Source: Bacteroidales bacterium UBA4293 | GTDB taxonomy: Bacteria; Bacteroidota; Bacteroidia; Bacteroidales; Bacteroidaceae | DNA: 64,000 nt | NCBI GenBank assembly: GCA_002395835.1 | Contig: DGVD01000010.1 | Coordinates: 52,345-116,344 of the forward strand | Direction of reading: 5' to 3' | Shown here: one piece after another, positions 54,255 through 62,747 of the stretch | Layout: each line of letters begins with the position of its first letter | How positions within the stretch are numbered: the first letter of the stretch is position 1 | The notes under the pieces: model-generated | What the model was told of the DNA's origin: nothing | Database searches by the model: none | Seen by the model: the letters and a program-made list of their open reading frames with translations, nothing else | Translations under genes and position numbers: made by a program

Positions 54255-54285
54255 TTTGCCTGTCTCCAGAAAATCCCTATCTTTG
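54255..54285 (+). promoter_or_regulatory. Consensus promoter of the DUF4421-like gene
   Basis: TTTG (54255-54258), 19 bp, TATCTTTG (54278-54285). Only 7 bp separate it from the ATG at 54293. Confidence 0.75.
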
Positions 54286-54292
54286 CAAGGAA

Positions 54293-55363
54293 ATGAAGCG
54301 TACTTGCATTTTTATAACTGGACTCCTCCTGCTTTCCTGCACCCTGCAAGCACAGGAAAAGAAGCAGCCTTGGCCCCTCAAAATGGTGAAGAAACTGATG
54401 ACTACGTTGGACTCTGCCACCGTGCGAGGGACGGACCCCCGCTACATCAGCCTTCCGGAAAAGGGATGGGCTGTGGAGCTCCGAAACGTCATGAACTACT
54501 CTTTCGTGAACCTGGAGGCGAAGGAACTGGAGATTGAAAGCATTGATTCCTGGGGAGCCAAGACGCACAGCGGTCCTGCCGTGAGTGCGGGCGTGTGGAT
54601 AGGCTACCGAGGCTACGGACTGGGCCTTTCCAAGGACATCGTGGGAGAAAGAGAAATCAAGTCGTTCTCCTTCGGAGCTACGGGAGGAAACTATGGGGTG
54701 AATTTCCGCACGAAAGAATTCAAGTCGAATACCCCGGAACTCCGGGTGGAAGGCGACTTTAACGACGACGGCCCTCTGCATCAGGAGATTTCCTGGGAAA
54801 CGGAAGCACCGCTCCAGGTACATTCCCTCTTCTTGGATGGCTACTATATGTTCAACGGCAAGCAGTTCTCCTATGCGGCAGCCTATGACCAGTCTTTAAG
54901 ACAGCTGCGCTCGGCAGGTTCCGTGGTAGCGGGTGCCATGTACTACCGCTCCTGGATTACCTACGAGAATCCTGAAAGCTTCCCCCTCATTGCCATTATG
55001 AATAATGTGGGGAAAATCAAGTTCAAGCAGGCTAGCATCGGTGCGGGATATGCGTACAACTGGGTACCGGGTTACGGATGGCTCATCAATGCCATGGTAG
55101 TGCCGATGGTTACCATTAAAAACCGACTGAAGACGTACACGTATGAAATAACAGAGAAGGGCAACCTGACACCTACCGGCTCACAAAGCTACACCAACCA
55201 CATCGACGTGAATGCCGACATGCGCTTGTCGGTGAGCTACCAATGGAAACACAGCTATGCCCGGGTCTACAGCCACTACAACTACTTCCGTTACCGCAAG
55301 GCAGACAGCCACGGGCATACCTCCGACTGGACCGTGTACGGTGCCTTTGGTTACCGTTTCTAA
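54293..55363 (+). CDS. DUF4421-like outer-membrane beta-barrel protein
   Basis: A 356-residue protein from the ATG at 54293, fixed by its signal peptide (CIFITGLLLLSCTLQAQ) and the promoter ending at 54285. The body alternates short amphipathic strands (GVWIGYRGYGLGLSKDI, SFSFGATGGNYGVNFR, ASIGAGYAYNWVPG, ARVYSHYNYFRYR) and ends in an aromatic strand GAFGYRF, the outer-membrane barrel signature. The domain name is from memory of similar Bacteroides proteins. Function unknown. It is a single gene. Confidence 0.7.
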   Translation: MKRTCIFITGLLLLSCTLQAQEKKQPWPLKMVKKLMTTLDSATVRGTDPRYISLPEKGWAVELRNVMNYSFVNLEAKELEIESIDSWGAKTHSGPAVSAGVWIGYRGYGLGLSKDIVGEREIKSFSFGATGGNYGVNFRTKEFKSNTPELRVEGDFNDDGPLHQEISWETEAPLQVHSLFLDGYYMFNGKQFSYAAAYDQSLRQLRSAGSVVAGAMYYRSWITYENPESFPLIAIMNNVGKIKFKQASIGAGYAYNWVPGYGWLINAMVVPMVTIKNRLKTYTYEITEKGNLTPTGSQSYTNHIDVNADMRLSVSYQWKHSYARVYSHYNYFRYRKADSHGHTSDWTVYGAFGYRF

Positions 55364-55390
55364 GGAGAAAAAGCTCCATAAAAAAATAAA

Positions 55391-55417
55391 TTAGGTAGAA
55401 AAAACTATTTTACCTAA
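55391..55417. repeat. Inverted repeat upstream of carB
   Basis: TTAGGTA (55391-55397) and TACCTAA (55411-55417) are perfect inverted arms around 13 bp. It may be a weak terminator for the preceding gene or an operator; it lies about 78 bp upstream of the carB -7 box. Confidence 0.4.
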
Positions 55418-55494
55418 AATAATGTTTTCACAAAGATTTAATTATTTTTTTGGAAAGAAATGCTTACTTTATTGCTCCCTTCATTCTTTTTTAC

Positions 55495-55502
55495 TATCTT
55501 TG
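55495..55502 (+). promoter_or_regulatory. Promoter -7 box of carB
   Basis: TATCTTTG, 40 bp before the ATG at 55543; no consensus -33 TTTG at the usual distance. Confidence 0.65.
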
Positions 55503-55542
55503 CGCGGAAATAGGATAATCACTTTTTAACAACATATTTCGA

Positions 55543-58500
55543 ATGAAAAATCAGCTAAAGAAGGTCCTCGTCCTGGGTTCTGGCGCCCTGAAAATTGGAC
55601 AGGCAGGAGAATTCGACTACTCCGGTAGTCAAGCCCTCAAGGCTCTCCGAGAGGAAGGCATCAAGTCGGTGCTGGTAAACCCCAACGTTGCTACAATTCA
55701 AACTAGTGAAGGTATTGCGGACAAAGTTTATTTCTTGCCGGTCAATACCTTTTTTGTTACCGAAATTATCAAGAAGGAACGCCCTGACGGTATCCTCCTG
55801 GCCTTCGGTGGACAGACTGCCCTGAACTGTGGTACTGAACTGTTCCAGAAAGGTATCCTGAAGGAGTACGGAGTAGAGGTGCTGGGTACCAGTGTAGAAG
55901 CCATCATGAACACCGAGGACCGTGACCTCTTTGTCAAGGAGCTGAATAAGATAGACCTGAAGGTGCCTGTATCACAGGCATGCGAGACCATGGACGACGC
56001 CATCGCTGCTGCCCGCCGCATCGGTTACCCCATCATGATCCGCTCTGCCTATGCGCTGGGTGGTCTGGGTTCCGGCGTGTGCCCCGATGAGGAAACCTTC
56101 AAGGAAATAGCAGAGAGTGCCTTCACCTTCGCCCCTCAGGTGCTGGTGGAAGAGTGCCTCAAGGGATGGAAGGAAATCGAGTTCGAGTGCATCCGTGATG
56201 CGAACGACCACTGCTTCACCGTGGCTTCCATGGAGAACTTCGACCCACTGGGCATCCATACCGGTGAATCCATCGTGGTGGCTCCTACCTGCTCCCTCAC
56301 CGAGGAACAGGTGAAGTACCTGCAGGACATCACCATCCGTTGCGTGCGCCACTTGAACATTGTGGGCGAGTGCAACATCCAGTTCGCTTTCAATGCGGAG
56401 ACGAACGACTACCGTATCATCGAAATCAATGCGCGTCTGTCCCGTTCTTCTGCCCTGGCTTCCAAGGCTACCGGCTACCCACTGGCCTTCGTAGCTGCCA
56501 AGATAGCCCTGGGCTATACCCTGGACCAGATTGGCGAGATGGGAACTACCAACTCCGCCTATGTAGCTCCATCCCTGGATTACCTCATCTGCAAAATCCC
56601 TCGCTGGGACCTCACCAAGTTTGCCGGAGTGAGCCGTAAGATTGGCTCCAGCATGAAGTCCGTGGGCGAAATCATGTCCATCGGCCGCAGCTTCGAGGAA
56701 CTCATCCAGAAGGGTCTGCGTATGATTGGTCAGGGCATGCACGGATTCGTGGGGAACGACCATACCAAGTTCGACAACCTGGACGAGGAGCTGGAGAATC
56801 CTACCGACCTGCGTGTCTTCGCCATCGCTCAGGCACTGGAAGAAGGCTATACCGTGGACCGCATCTACCAGCTCACCAAGATAGACCCTTGGTTCCTGGA
56901 GCGCATGAAGAACATTGTAGACTACAAACATAAGCTGGAAAGCTATAACGCCCTGGAAGAAGTACCTGCCGACGTGCTCCGTCAGGCTAAGGTATGGGGA
57001 TTCTCCGACTTCCAGATCGCTCGCTTCGTCCTGAAACCTACCTCCGGAAACATGGAGAAGGAAAACCTGGCAGCCCGTGCCTACCGTAAGAAACTGGGCA
57101 TCCTGCCAGCCGTGAAGCGCATCCCTACCGTGGCTAGCGAACATCCGGAACTGACCAACTACCTCTACATGACTTACGCTGTAGAAGGTCACGATATCAA
57201 CTACTACACCAATGAGAAGTCCGTCATCGTACTGGGCTCCGGTGCCTACCGCATCGGCTCATCCGTAGAGTTCGACTGGTGCTCCGTGAATGCCATCAAT
57301 ACCGCACGAAAGCTGGGCTACAAGAGCATCATGATCAACTACAACCCAGAGACCGTATCTACCGACTACGATATGTGCGACCACCTCTACTTCGATGAGC
57401 TCTCCTTCGAACGCGTGCTGGATGTCATCGACCTGGAGAACCCTCGCGGTGTCATCGTGAGTGTGGGAGGACAGATACCAAACAACCTGGCCATGAAGCT
57501 TTACCGCCAGGGAGTGCCTATCCTGGGTACCAGCCCTGTTTCCATAGACCGTGCCGAGAACCGTGGCAAGTTCAGCGCCATGCTGGATAAGCTGGGCATC
57601 GACCAGCCTAAGTGGAGCGCCCTCACCTCCATGGACGACGTGAAAGCCTTTGTAGACCGCGTGGGCTTCCCAGTCCTGGTACGTCCTAGCTACGTGCTCT
57701 CCGGTGCTGCCATGAACGTGTGCTACGACTACGATGAACTGCACCGCTTCCTGCAGCTGGCTAGCGAGGTAAGCAAGGAGTTCCCAGTGGTTATCTCCCA
57801 GTTCATGCAGGAAACCAACGAGGTGGAATTCGATGCTGTGGCACAGAACGGTGAGGTGGTGGAATATGCCATCTCAGAGCACGTAGAGTATGCCGGTGTG
57901 CACTCTGGCGATGCTACCATGGTATTCCCTGCCCAGAACATCAGCTTCGCACAGGTACGCCAAATCAAGAAGATTTCCCGTGCCATTGCCAAGGAACTGA
58001 ACATCTCCGGTCCGTTCAACATCCAGTACCTGGCTAAGGGCCGTGACATCAAGGTGATAGAGTGCAACCTGCGTGCCAGCCGCTCCTTCCCATTCGTATC
58101 TAAGGTGCTGAAACGCAACTTCATAGAGACCGCTACCCGCATCATGCTGGATGCTCCTTATACCCGTCCGGATAAATCAGAGTTCGACATCGACCGCATC
58201 GGTGTGAAGTGCTCTCAGTTCTCCTTCGCCCGCCTGCAGAATGCCGACCCAATCCTGGGTGTGGACATGAGCTCTACCGGTGAGGTGGGCTGTATAGGCG
58301 ACACCTTCGAGGAGGCGCTGCTGGATTCCATGATTGCTACCGGATACAAGATTCCACGGAAAGACAAGGGTATCATGATTTCCAGTGGTGGTGCCAAGGA
58401 AAAGGCTGCGTTGCTAGACGCTGCCGTAGCACTGATGAAGGCCGGCTACACCGTCTATGCGTCCGAGGGAACTGCCCGTTACCTGAACGAGAACGGTGCC

Positions 58501-58773
58501 AAGGCTACCCCAGTGGCATGGCCTGATGAGGTGGATTCACCTAACCAGAATGTCATGGATATGATTCACGAGCACCAGTTCGACCTCATTGTGAACATCC
58601 CGAAGAACCACTCTAAACGGGAGCTCACCAACGGCTACAAGATTCGCCGTGGAGCCATCGACCATAACATTCCACTGATTACCAATGCCCGTCTGGCCAG
58701 TGCCTTCATTGAGGCCTTCTGCGCTTGCGGACAGGATGACCTGCAGATTAAGAGCTGGCAGGATTTTGAGTAA
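55543..58773 (+). CDS. carB: Carbamoyl phosphate synthase large subunit
   Basis: A 1076-residue enzyme with two ATP-grasp halves. It begins KKVLVLGSGALKIGQAGEFDYSGSQA, with repeat-half counterpart VIVLGSGAYRIGSSVEFDWCSV near residue 565. ATP-grasp motifs include IEINARLSRSSALASKATGYP and IECNLRASRSFPFVSKV. The C-terminal MGS-like allosteric domain includes VNIPKNHSKRELTNGYKIRR. It makes carbamoyl phosphate from bicarbonate, ATP and ammonia for pyrimidines and arginine. No carA lies next to it. Strong G/C-ending codon bias suggests high expression and creates long antisense frames. Confidence 0.95.
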   Translation: MKNQLKKVLVLGSGALKIGQAGEFDYSGSQALKALREEGIKSVLVNPNVATIQTSEGIADKVYFLPVNTFFVTEIIKKERPDGILLAFGGQTALNCGTELFQKGILKEYGVEVLGTSVEAIMNTEDRDLFVKELNKIDLKVPVSQACETMDDAIAAARRIGYPIMIRSAYALGGLGSGVCPDEETFKEIAESAFTFAPQVLVEECLKGWKEIEFECIRDANDHCFTVASMENFDPLGIHTGESIVVAPTCSLTEEQVKYLQDITIRCVRHLNIVGECNIQFAFNAETNDYRIIEINARLSRSSALASKATGYPLAFVAAKIALGYTLDQIGEMGTTNSAYVAPSLDYLICKIPRWDLTKFAGVSRKIGSSMKSVGEIMSIGRSFEELIQKGLRMIGQGMHGFVGNDHTKFDNLDEELENPTDLRVFAIAQALEEGYTVDRIYQLTKIDPWFLERMKNIVDYKHKLESYNALEEVPADVLRQAKVWGFSDFQIARFVLKPTSGNMEKENLAARAYRKKLGILPAVKRIPTVASEHPELTNYLYMTYAVEGHDINYYTNEKSVIVLGSGAYRIGSSVEFDWCSVNAINTARKLGYKSIMINYNPETVSTDYDMCDHLYFDELSFERVLDVIDLENPRGVIVSVGGQIPNNLAMKLYRQGVPILGTSPVSIDRAENRGKFSAMLDKLGIDQPKWSALTSMDDVKAFVDRVGFPVLVRPSYVLSGAAMNVCYDYDELHRFLQLASEVSKEFPVVISQFMQETNEVEFDAVAQNGEVVEYAISEHVEYAGVHSGDATMVFPAQNISFAQVRQIKKISRAIAKELNISGPFNIQYLAKGRDIKVIECNLRASRSFPFVSKVLKRNFIETATRIMLDAPYTRPDKSEFDIDRIGVKCSQFSFARLQNADPILGVDMSSTGEVGCIGDTFEEALLDSMIATGYKIPRKDKGIMISSGGAKEKAALLDAAVALMKAGYTVYASEGTARYLNENGAKATPVAWPDEVDSPNQNVMDMIHEHQFDLIVNIPKNHSKRELTNGYKIRRGAIDHNIPLITNARLASAFIEAFCACGQDDLQIKSWQDFE

Positions 58774-58796
58774 AACCTAGTAAACTGAAATAAAGA

Positions 58797-58825
58797 AAGG
58801 CTCTCCGCAGAGGAGGGCCTTTTTT
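58797..58825. terminator. Bidirectional terminator after carB
   Basis: AGGCtCTCC pairs with GGAGgGCCT around a 5-nt loop, followed by T5-6, between convergent carB and cls. Confidence 0.85.
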
Positions 58826-58829
58826 GTCT

Positions 58830-60224
58830 CTATAGAAGCGGAGCAAACAGCCGGGCCACCGATTCCTTGAACCGCTGGAACACAGGGCGCTCCAGCCACG
58901 TATTCAAGTCCAGTTCATGGCAGGATTCCATGTCGTGCAGGAACACCTCCCGCTGCTGCTGTGCAAACCCTTCATCGTAGGTAAACGTATTGATTTCGAA
59001 AGATTGCGTCACGCTCCGGTTATCTATGTTCACACTCCCGATGCTCACCACCCGATCGTCTGCCACCACCGTCTTGGCATGCAGGAACCCCTTGTCGTAC
59101 AGGAACACCCGTACCCCCGCCTCCATCATCTGCTGCAGGTACCATTTCGATGCGTTCGATACCAGGTTCCCCACATCGGGCCGGGCAGGAATCATCAAGC
59201 GCACATCCACCCCAGCCCAGGCAGCCCCGTAGAGCGATTTCCTTATCGCATCCGAAGGAATGAAGTAGGGCGTCTGCAGGTACACATACTCCTGTGCAGC
59301 GGAAATCATCTCAGAGAGCGAGAGGTCCATCACCCGCCACTGGGAAGAAGGGTTGGAAATCACCACCTGCATCAGCTTGTTGCCGTTGCACCGCTGCGCC
59401 GGGTAGTACACCTCACTGCTTAGCCACTGCTTGCTCACCAGGTACCAGTCGCACAGGAACGCCGTCTGCAGCTCCGTCACCGCAGGCCCCGTGATGCGCA
59501 CATGCGTATCCCTCCAGATACCCGTGCTGATGCCCACCCGGTAGCGCTCCGCCATGTTCATGCCCCCCGTGTAGCCCACCTTACCATCCACCACCACTAT
59601 CTTCCGGTGGTTCCGGTAGTTGGCAAAAGGAGAGAGCACCGGGAAGATGGGACTGAACGCCTGCACCTGCACGCCCCCCTTCTTCAGCTTCCGGTAGAAG
59701 CTCCGGGGCACCAACCAGCAGGCGGCAGCATCATACATCACACGCACCTCTACCCCCTCCTGGGCCTTGCGTATCAGCACCTCGGAAATCTCCCGCCCCA
59801 CCGCATCGCTCTCTATCTTGAAGAACAGGAAGTGAATGTGGTGCCGTGCCCGCTCCATGTCCGCCTTCAGGTCGTCCAGCATATCCTGGAACAGCGTGTA
59901 CACCTTCAGGTCGTTTCCCCCGGTGGGGTAAGAACAGTTCACGTTCAGCAGCATGGGGATGAGCTGGGAGCGCTGGTGCACCCCCTTCTTCTGGTACGGC
60001 TCCGTGTGCATCTTCAGCTCCATGAGCTTGCTGCGGTCTATCAGGTGCTTGTTCCTCAGGGACACCCCGAAGAAGTAGTACAGCACGATGCCCACCACCG
60101 GCAGCAGCACCAGCACCAGTATCCAGGCCAGCGCCGTGGTGGGGCGCCGGTGTTCCATGAGCACCACCAGCGTGAGGTGGATGGCTACCAGCAGAATCAC
60201 AATGTTAAGCCAAAGCGGAAACAT
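58830..60224 (-). CDS. cls: Cardiolipin synthase (phospholipase D superfamily)
   Basis: A 464-residue membrane enzyme. Two N-terminal membrane helices (LWLNIVILLVAIHLTLVVL, then TTALAWILVLVLLPVVGIVLYYFFG) precede two PLD domains. Their HKD motifs are HRKIVVVDGKVGYTGGMN and HAKTVVADDRVVSIGSVNIDNRS. It condenses two phosphatidylglycerol molecules, or related donors, to cardiolipin. Length and layout match ClsA (486 aa). A minus-strand TATATTTG lies at 60256-60263. The gene is very GC-rich. Confidence 0.92.
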   Translation of the reverse strand: MFPLWLNIVILLVAIHLTLVVLMEHRRPTTALAWILVLVLLPVVGIVLYYFFGVSLRNKHLIDRSKLMELKMHTEPYQKKGVHQRSQLIPMLLNVNCSYPTGGNDLKVYTLFQDMLDDLKADMERARHHIHFLFFKIESDAVGREISEVLIRKAQEGVEVRVMYDAAACWLVPRSFYRKLKKGGVQVQAFSPIFPVLSPFANYRNHRKIVVVDGKVGYTGGMNMAERYRVGISTGIWRDTHVRITGPAVTELQTAFLCDWYLVSKQWLSSEVYYPAQRCNGNKLMQVVISNPSSQWRVMDLSLSEMISAAQEYVYLQTPYFIPSDAIRKSLYGAAWAGVDVRLMIPARPDVGNLVSNASKWYLQQMMEAGVRVFLYDKGFLHAKTVVADDRVVSIGSVNIDNRSVTQSFEINTFTYDEGFAQQQREVFLHDMESCHELDLNTWLERPVFQRFKESVARLFAPLL

Positions 60225-60255
60225 AGAGATATAAGGTTCAAGTGTGTCTTCCTCG

Positions 60256-60263
60256 CAAATATA
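60256..60263 (-). promoter_or_regulatory. Promoter -7 box of cls
   Basis: Minus-strand TATATTTG, about 31 bp before the ATG at 60224. Confidence 0.55.
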
Positions 60264-60420
60264 AAGATTTTTCTAGAAAGAAAGAAAATCATCGCCTATT
60301 TTTTACAGACAGCCCCCAGCGGCGAAATGTCCGTTTTTTCTCTTTTTAAAATATTTGCAAAAAAAAGAACCTATATTATGCCACATTTTACTAACTTTAC
60401 AGCCACAAAAAACATCAGAT

Positions 60421-61296
60421 ATGGTTACCCAGATTCCAGAAATAACCTTCGGCACCATGCCCCTAGATATGGTGAGCGCTTCCTACCGTAAACACCTCCT
60501 GGTGTATGACAACCTGGAAGGTCAGTACACAGGGTTAGAAAGGCCCCAAACCGCCTACCCCATCAAGCTACGGTTCACCCTGGTAACCATCTGCTGCGAG
60601 GGAGAGGTAAAGATAGGTGCCAACCTGGAAGAATACACCATTTACCCGGGCGACATCGACATCCTGGTCACCGGTACCATCGTCACCCAGCACACCCCCA
60701 GTCCCGGCTGCCGACTGCTCATCTTCTGCATCTCCGAGGAAGACCCCATCGACTTCCTGGAAACCGATGAGCACGGCCACTTCCGCCAGAGCCTGCTCAG
60801 CGGGGAGCACACCATCCACCTCAGCCCTGCCCACATGGAACTCTTCATCCAGCACTACCGCCTGCTCTGCGAGTGGGTACACCGGAAAGAGTTCAAGTTC
60901 CAGGACATGGCCGTCAAGGGTATCCTCATCACCATGACCAGCCTGCTCATGAGTAACATCACCACCAAGCCCGAAGAACAGCAAAGCCGGGCCGAGCAGA
61001 TCTTCCAGGAATACATCACCCTGGTGCGCAAGAACTACCGCCAGCACCGTGAGGTGAACTACTATGCCGACCGCCTCTACATCACCCCTAAATACCTGGG
61101 AAAAATCATTAAGGAATACTGCGGACGAAAGCCCGGCGACCTGATACGGGACTATGTCATCCTGGAGGCGAAGGCCATGCTCCGCACCAAACAATACACC
61201 GTGAACCAGGTGGCCGATGCCCTGAACTTCCCCAGCAGTTCCTTCTTCTGCCGCTACTTCCGGCAGGCCGTGGGCAGCTCACCTACTAAATTCTAA
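60421..61296 (+). CDS. AraC-family transcriptional regulator
   Basis: A 291-residue regulator from the ATG at 60421 (MVTQIPEITFGTMPLD). The N-terminal domain is a cupin-like sensor (GEVKIGANLEEYTIYPGDIDIL). The C-terminal 100 residues carry the two AraC helix-turn-helix motifs (VNYYADRLYITPKYLGKIIKE and VNQVADALNFPSSSFFCRYFRQ). A near-consensus TAACTTTA lies at 60392-60399. No adjacent target operon is obvious. A hairpin at 61314-61345 follows. It is very GC-rich with C-ending codons. Confidence 0.85.
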   Translation: MVTQIPEITFGTMPLDMVSASYRKHLLVYDNLEGQYTGLERPQTAYPIKLRFTLVTICCEGEVKIGANLEEYTIYPGDIDILVTGTIVTQHTPSPGCRLLIFCISEEDPIDFLETDEHGHFRQSLLSGEHTIHLSPAHMELFIQHYRLLCEWVHRKEFKFQDMAVKGILITMTSLLMSNITTKPEEQQSRAEQIFQEYITLVRKNYRQHREVNYYADRLYITPKYLGKIIKEYCGRKPGDLIRDYVILEAKAMLRTKQYTVNQVADALNFPSSSFFCRYFRQAVGSSPTKF

Positions 61297-61303
61297 TCAC
61301 AGC

Positions 61304-61345
61304 AAAAAAACCAGACCCAGACTGCCTCGCCCGACTGTCTGGGTC
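61304..61345 (-). terminator. Intrinsic terminator, strongest on the minus strand
   Basis: GACCCAGAC (61314-61322) pairs with GTCTGGGTC (61337-61345). On the minus strand the stem is followed by seven T (plus-strand A at 61304-61310). It could end the candidate RNA at 61304-61591; on the plus strand the T-run is poor. Confidence 0.75.
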
Positions 61346-61348
61346 CTT

Positions 61349-61426
61349 CTCACCTAATCAAAAACATTATCTTAAAAAACTATCATTCTAATTAACAATT
61401 AGCCTTATACCCTAGGTGAGATCACC
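61349..61426. repeat. Inverted repeats inside the 3' part of the candidate RNA
   Basis: CTCACCTA (61349-61356) and TAGGTGAG (61413-61420) are perfect inverted arms. GGTGA/TCACC forms a second palindrome at 61415-61426. The rest of 61427-61488 is AT-rich without recognisable features. Confidence 0.5.
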
Positions 61427-61593
61427 ACTGAAGAACTTTCTAATTAACCTTTAAAAAATAAACCTAAACCTAAACTAAAACACATGATACCTTACTAAGT
61501 TGCTACATTAGGCCCTTGAAACCCACGGTTCAGACCCGGTTAGTATCAGGAGCGCATCTCCTTTATTCTGAACCAGATGTAACTTTACGGTGG

Positions 61594-61625
61594 CAAATAT
61601 AACCTACCTTATTCTATTTTCCAAA
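61594..61625 (-). promoter_or_regulatory. Promoter of the candidate small RNA
   Basis: On the minus strand TTTG (61622-61625), 20 bp, TATATTTG (61594-61601): a full consensus pair pointing away from the OxyR-like gene. Confidence 0.75.
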
Positions 61626-61761
61626 CGATAAAAATTATACCCCGATAGAAAAAATCTATCAAGGCCCCTGCAAGCCCCATCCAGAGCCACTTTTTCCCCT
61701 CCAGAATTTTTAAAAAAAGTTATTTTTTGCTAAAAACTGAGCCCACTAAAAACTGTTCTAA

Positions 61762-61806
61762 AATAATAGGCTAATTTTGCCTATATACATAAAGAGGGAG
61801 GATATT
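61762..61806 (+). promoter_or_regulatory. Promoter with dyad and Shine-Dalgarno of the OxyR-like gene
   Basis: TAATTTTG (61772-61779) lies inside the dyad ATAGGCTAATTTTGCCTAT (about 61766-61784), with perfect ATAGGC/GCCTAT arms. LysR-type regulators often bind such dyads to control their own gene. A purine-rich GAGGGAGGA ends about 5 nt before the ATG at 61807, an unusually clear Shine-Dalgarno for this phylum. Confidence 0.6.
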
Positions 61807-62742
61807 ATGACACTGCAACAACTGGAATACGTACTAGCCGTGAACCGGTTCGGACACTTTGCCCAGGCCGCAGACCACTGTGGAGTAACCCAGCCCACCC
61901 TCAGCGCCATGATTCACAAGCTAGAGCTGGAACTAGGCATCCGCATTTTCGACCGCACCAAGAAACCCATTCAGCCCACCCCCATCGGGCTGGAAGTAAT
62001 CCGTTACGCACAGAACATCGTACAGCAAACCGCCATGCTCCGTGCAGCGGTAGACGAAGGCAAGAAAGCCATGCAGGGCGTGTTCCGCATGGGCATGGTC
62101 AGCACCGTGGCACCCTACCTCATGCCCCTCTTCCTTCCCCGGCTGGTGAAAGAATACCCTAAGATAGACATACACATCAGTGAGATAGCCGCCTCCGACA
62201 TCCTCTCAGCCCTGCACCAGGGCGACCTGGATGCCGGCATCCTCCCCCTTACAGAAAACAAGGCCATGGAAGACCTGCAGTATGCCACCCTGTATTATGA
62301 GCAGTTCTACACCTACGTCTCCCCCACACTGCCCCTGGCGCAGAAGAAGACCGTGCGTAAGGCCGACCTGAAGAACCAGACCCTCTGGCTGCTAGACGAA
62401 GGCTCCACCTTCCGCAAGCAGATGGCCCAGTACTGCCGCCTGGGAACCGCCCAGGGCAGTCACCGCACCTATAATACCGGAAACATAGAGACCCTGATGC
62501 GCCTGGTAGAGAAAGGCAGCGGCGTGACCTTCATCACCGAGCTGGCCCTGCGCCAGATGCCCGAGAAGCAGCACCAGTGGGTACGCCCCTTTGCCATACC
62601 GGTGCCCACCCGTGAAGTGGTCATAGCCACCCAAAAGCAGTTTGTGCGCACCACCATGCTAGGCGTGATTCAAGACCTTATCCGCGCCTCCGTGCCTCAG
62701 GACATGCGCCAGCTGCGCAGCACCCAGCTGCTGGTAAGGTAG
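61807..62742 (+). CDS. OxyR-like LysR-family regulator lacking the first sensor cysteine
   Basis: A 311-residue LysR-type regulator from the ATG at 61807, supported by a strong ribosome site. The N-terminal helix-turn-helix reads MTLQQLEYVLAVNRFGHFAQ, then AADHCGVTQPTLSAMIHKLE. The effector domain follows OxyR closely (APYLMPLFLPRLVKEYP, LWLLDEGSTFRKQMAQYCRL, GSGVTFITELALRQ). Aligned with E. coli OxyR GHCLRDQAMGFC, the peroxidatic Cys199 position is Thr201, while the Cys208 partner is kept as Cys210. No dps, ahpC or katA is adjacent. Its target and signal are unknown. Confidence 0.85.
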   Translation: MTLQQLEYVLAVNRFGHFAQAADHCGVTQPTLSAMIHKLELELGIRIFDRTKKPIQPTPIGLEVIRYAQNIVQQTAMLRAAVDEGKKAMQGVFRMGMVSTVAPYLMPLFLPRLVKEYPKIDIHISEIAASDILSALHQGDLDAGILPLTENKAMEDLQYATLYYEQFYTYVSPTLPLAQKKTVRKADLKNQTLWLLDEGSTFRKQMAQYCRLGTAQGSHRTYNTGNIETLMRLVEKGSGVTFITELALRQMPEKQHQWVRPFAIPVPTREVVIATQKQFVRTTMLGVIQDLIRASVPQDMRQLRSTQLLVR

Positions 62743-62747
62743 TTCCC

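Larger units (their letters stand above)
61304..61591 (-). ncRNA. Candidate structured small RNA with own promoter and terminator
   Basis: Minus-strand RNA starting near 61590 after a consensus promoter (TTTG at 61622-61625, 20 bp, TATATTTG at 61594-61601). The first 100 nt fold on paper into nested helices: GGT/ACC (61589-61591 with 61489-61491), ATGTAACTT with AAGTTgctACAT (61577-61585 with 61497-61508), GGTTCAG with CTGAACC (61527-61533, 61568-61574) and hairpin AGGAG/CTCCT (61548-61552, 61558-61562). No open frame fills it. A terminator lies at 61304-61345, giving up to about 285 nt. The class is unknown; a 6S-type RNA is one candidate by shape only. Confidence 0.55.

Noticed and set aside
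55972..57192. 406-codon open frame antisense to carB
   Set aside because: It lies wholly inside carB on the opposite strand; the G/C-rich third positions of carB remove stop codons from the antisense frame. The protein is rich in Gly/His/Val with no family likeness.
59502..60491. 329-codon open frame antisense to cardiolipin synthase
   Set aside because: The product is mostly His/Leu/Gln/Pro repeats, a by-product of GC-rich codons in cls, and it runs into the promoter region.
60568..61194. 208-codon frame antisense to the AraC regulator
   Set aside because: It overlaps a clear AraC-family gene for its whole length and has a low-complexity Gly/Val/Asp composition.
61527..61591. Possible tRNA-like fold on the plus strand (GGTTCAG...CTGAACC arms)
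   Set aside because: No T-arm GGTTCRA sequence, no proper D-arm or 7-bp acceptor stem; the minus-strand promoter explains the structure better.
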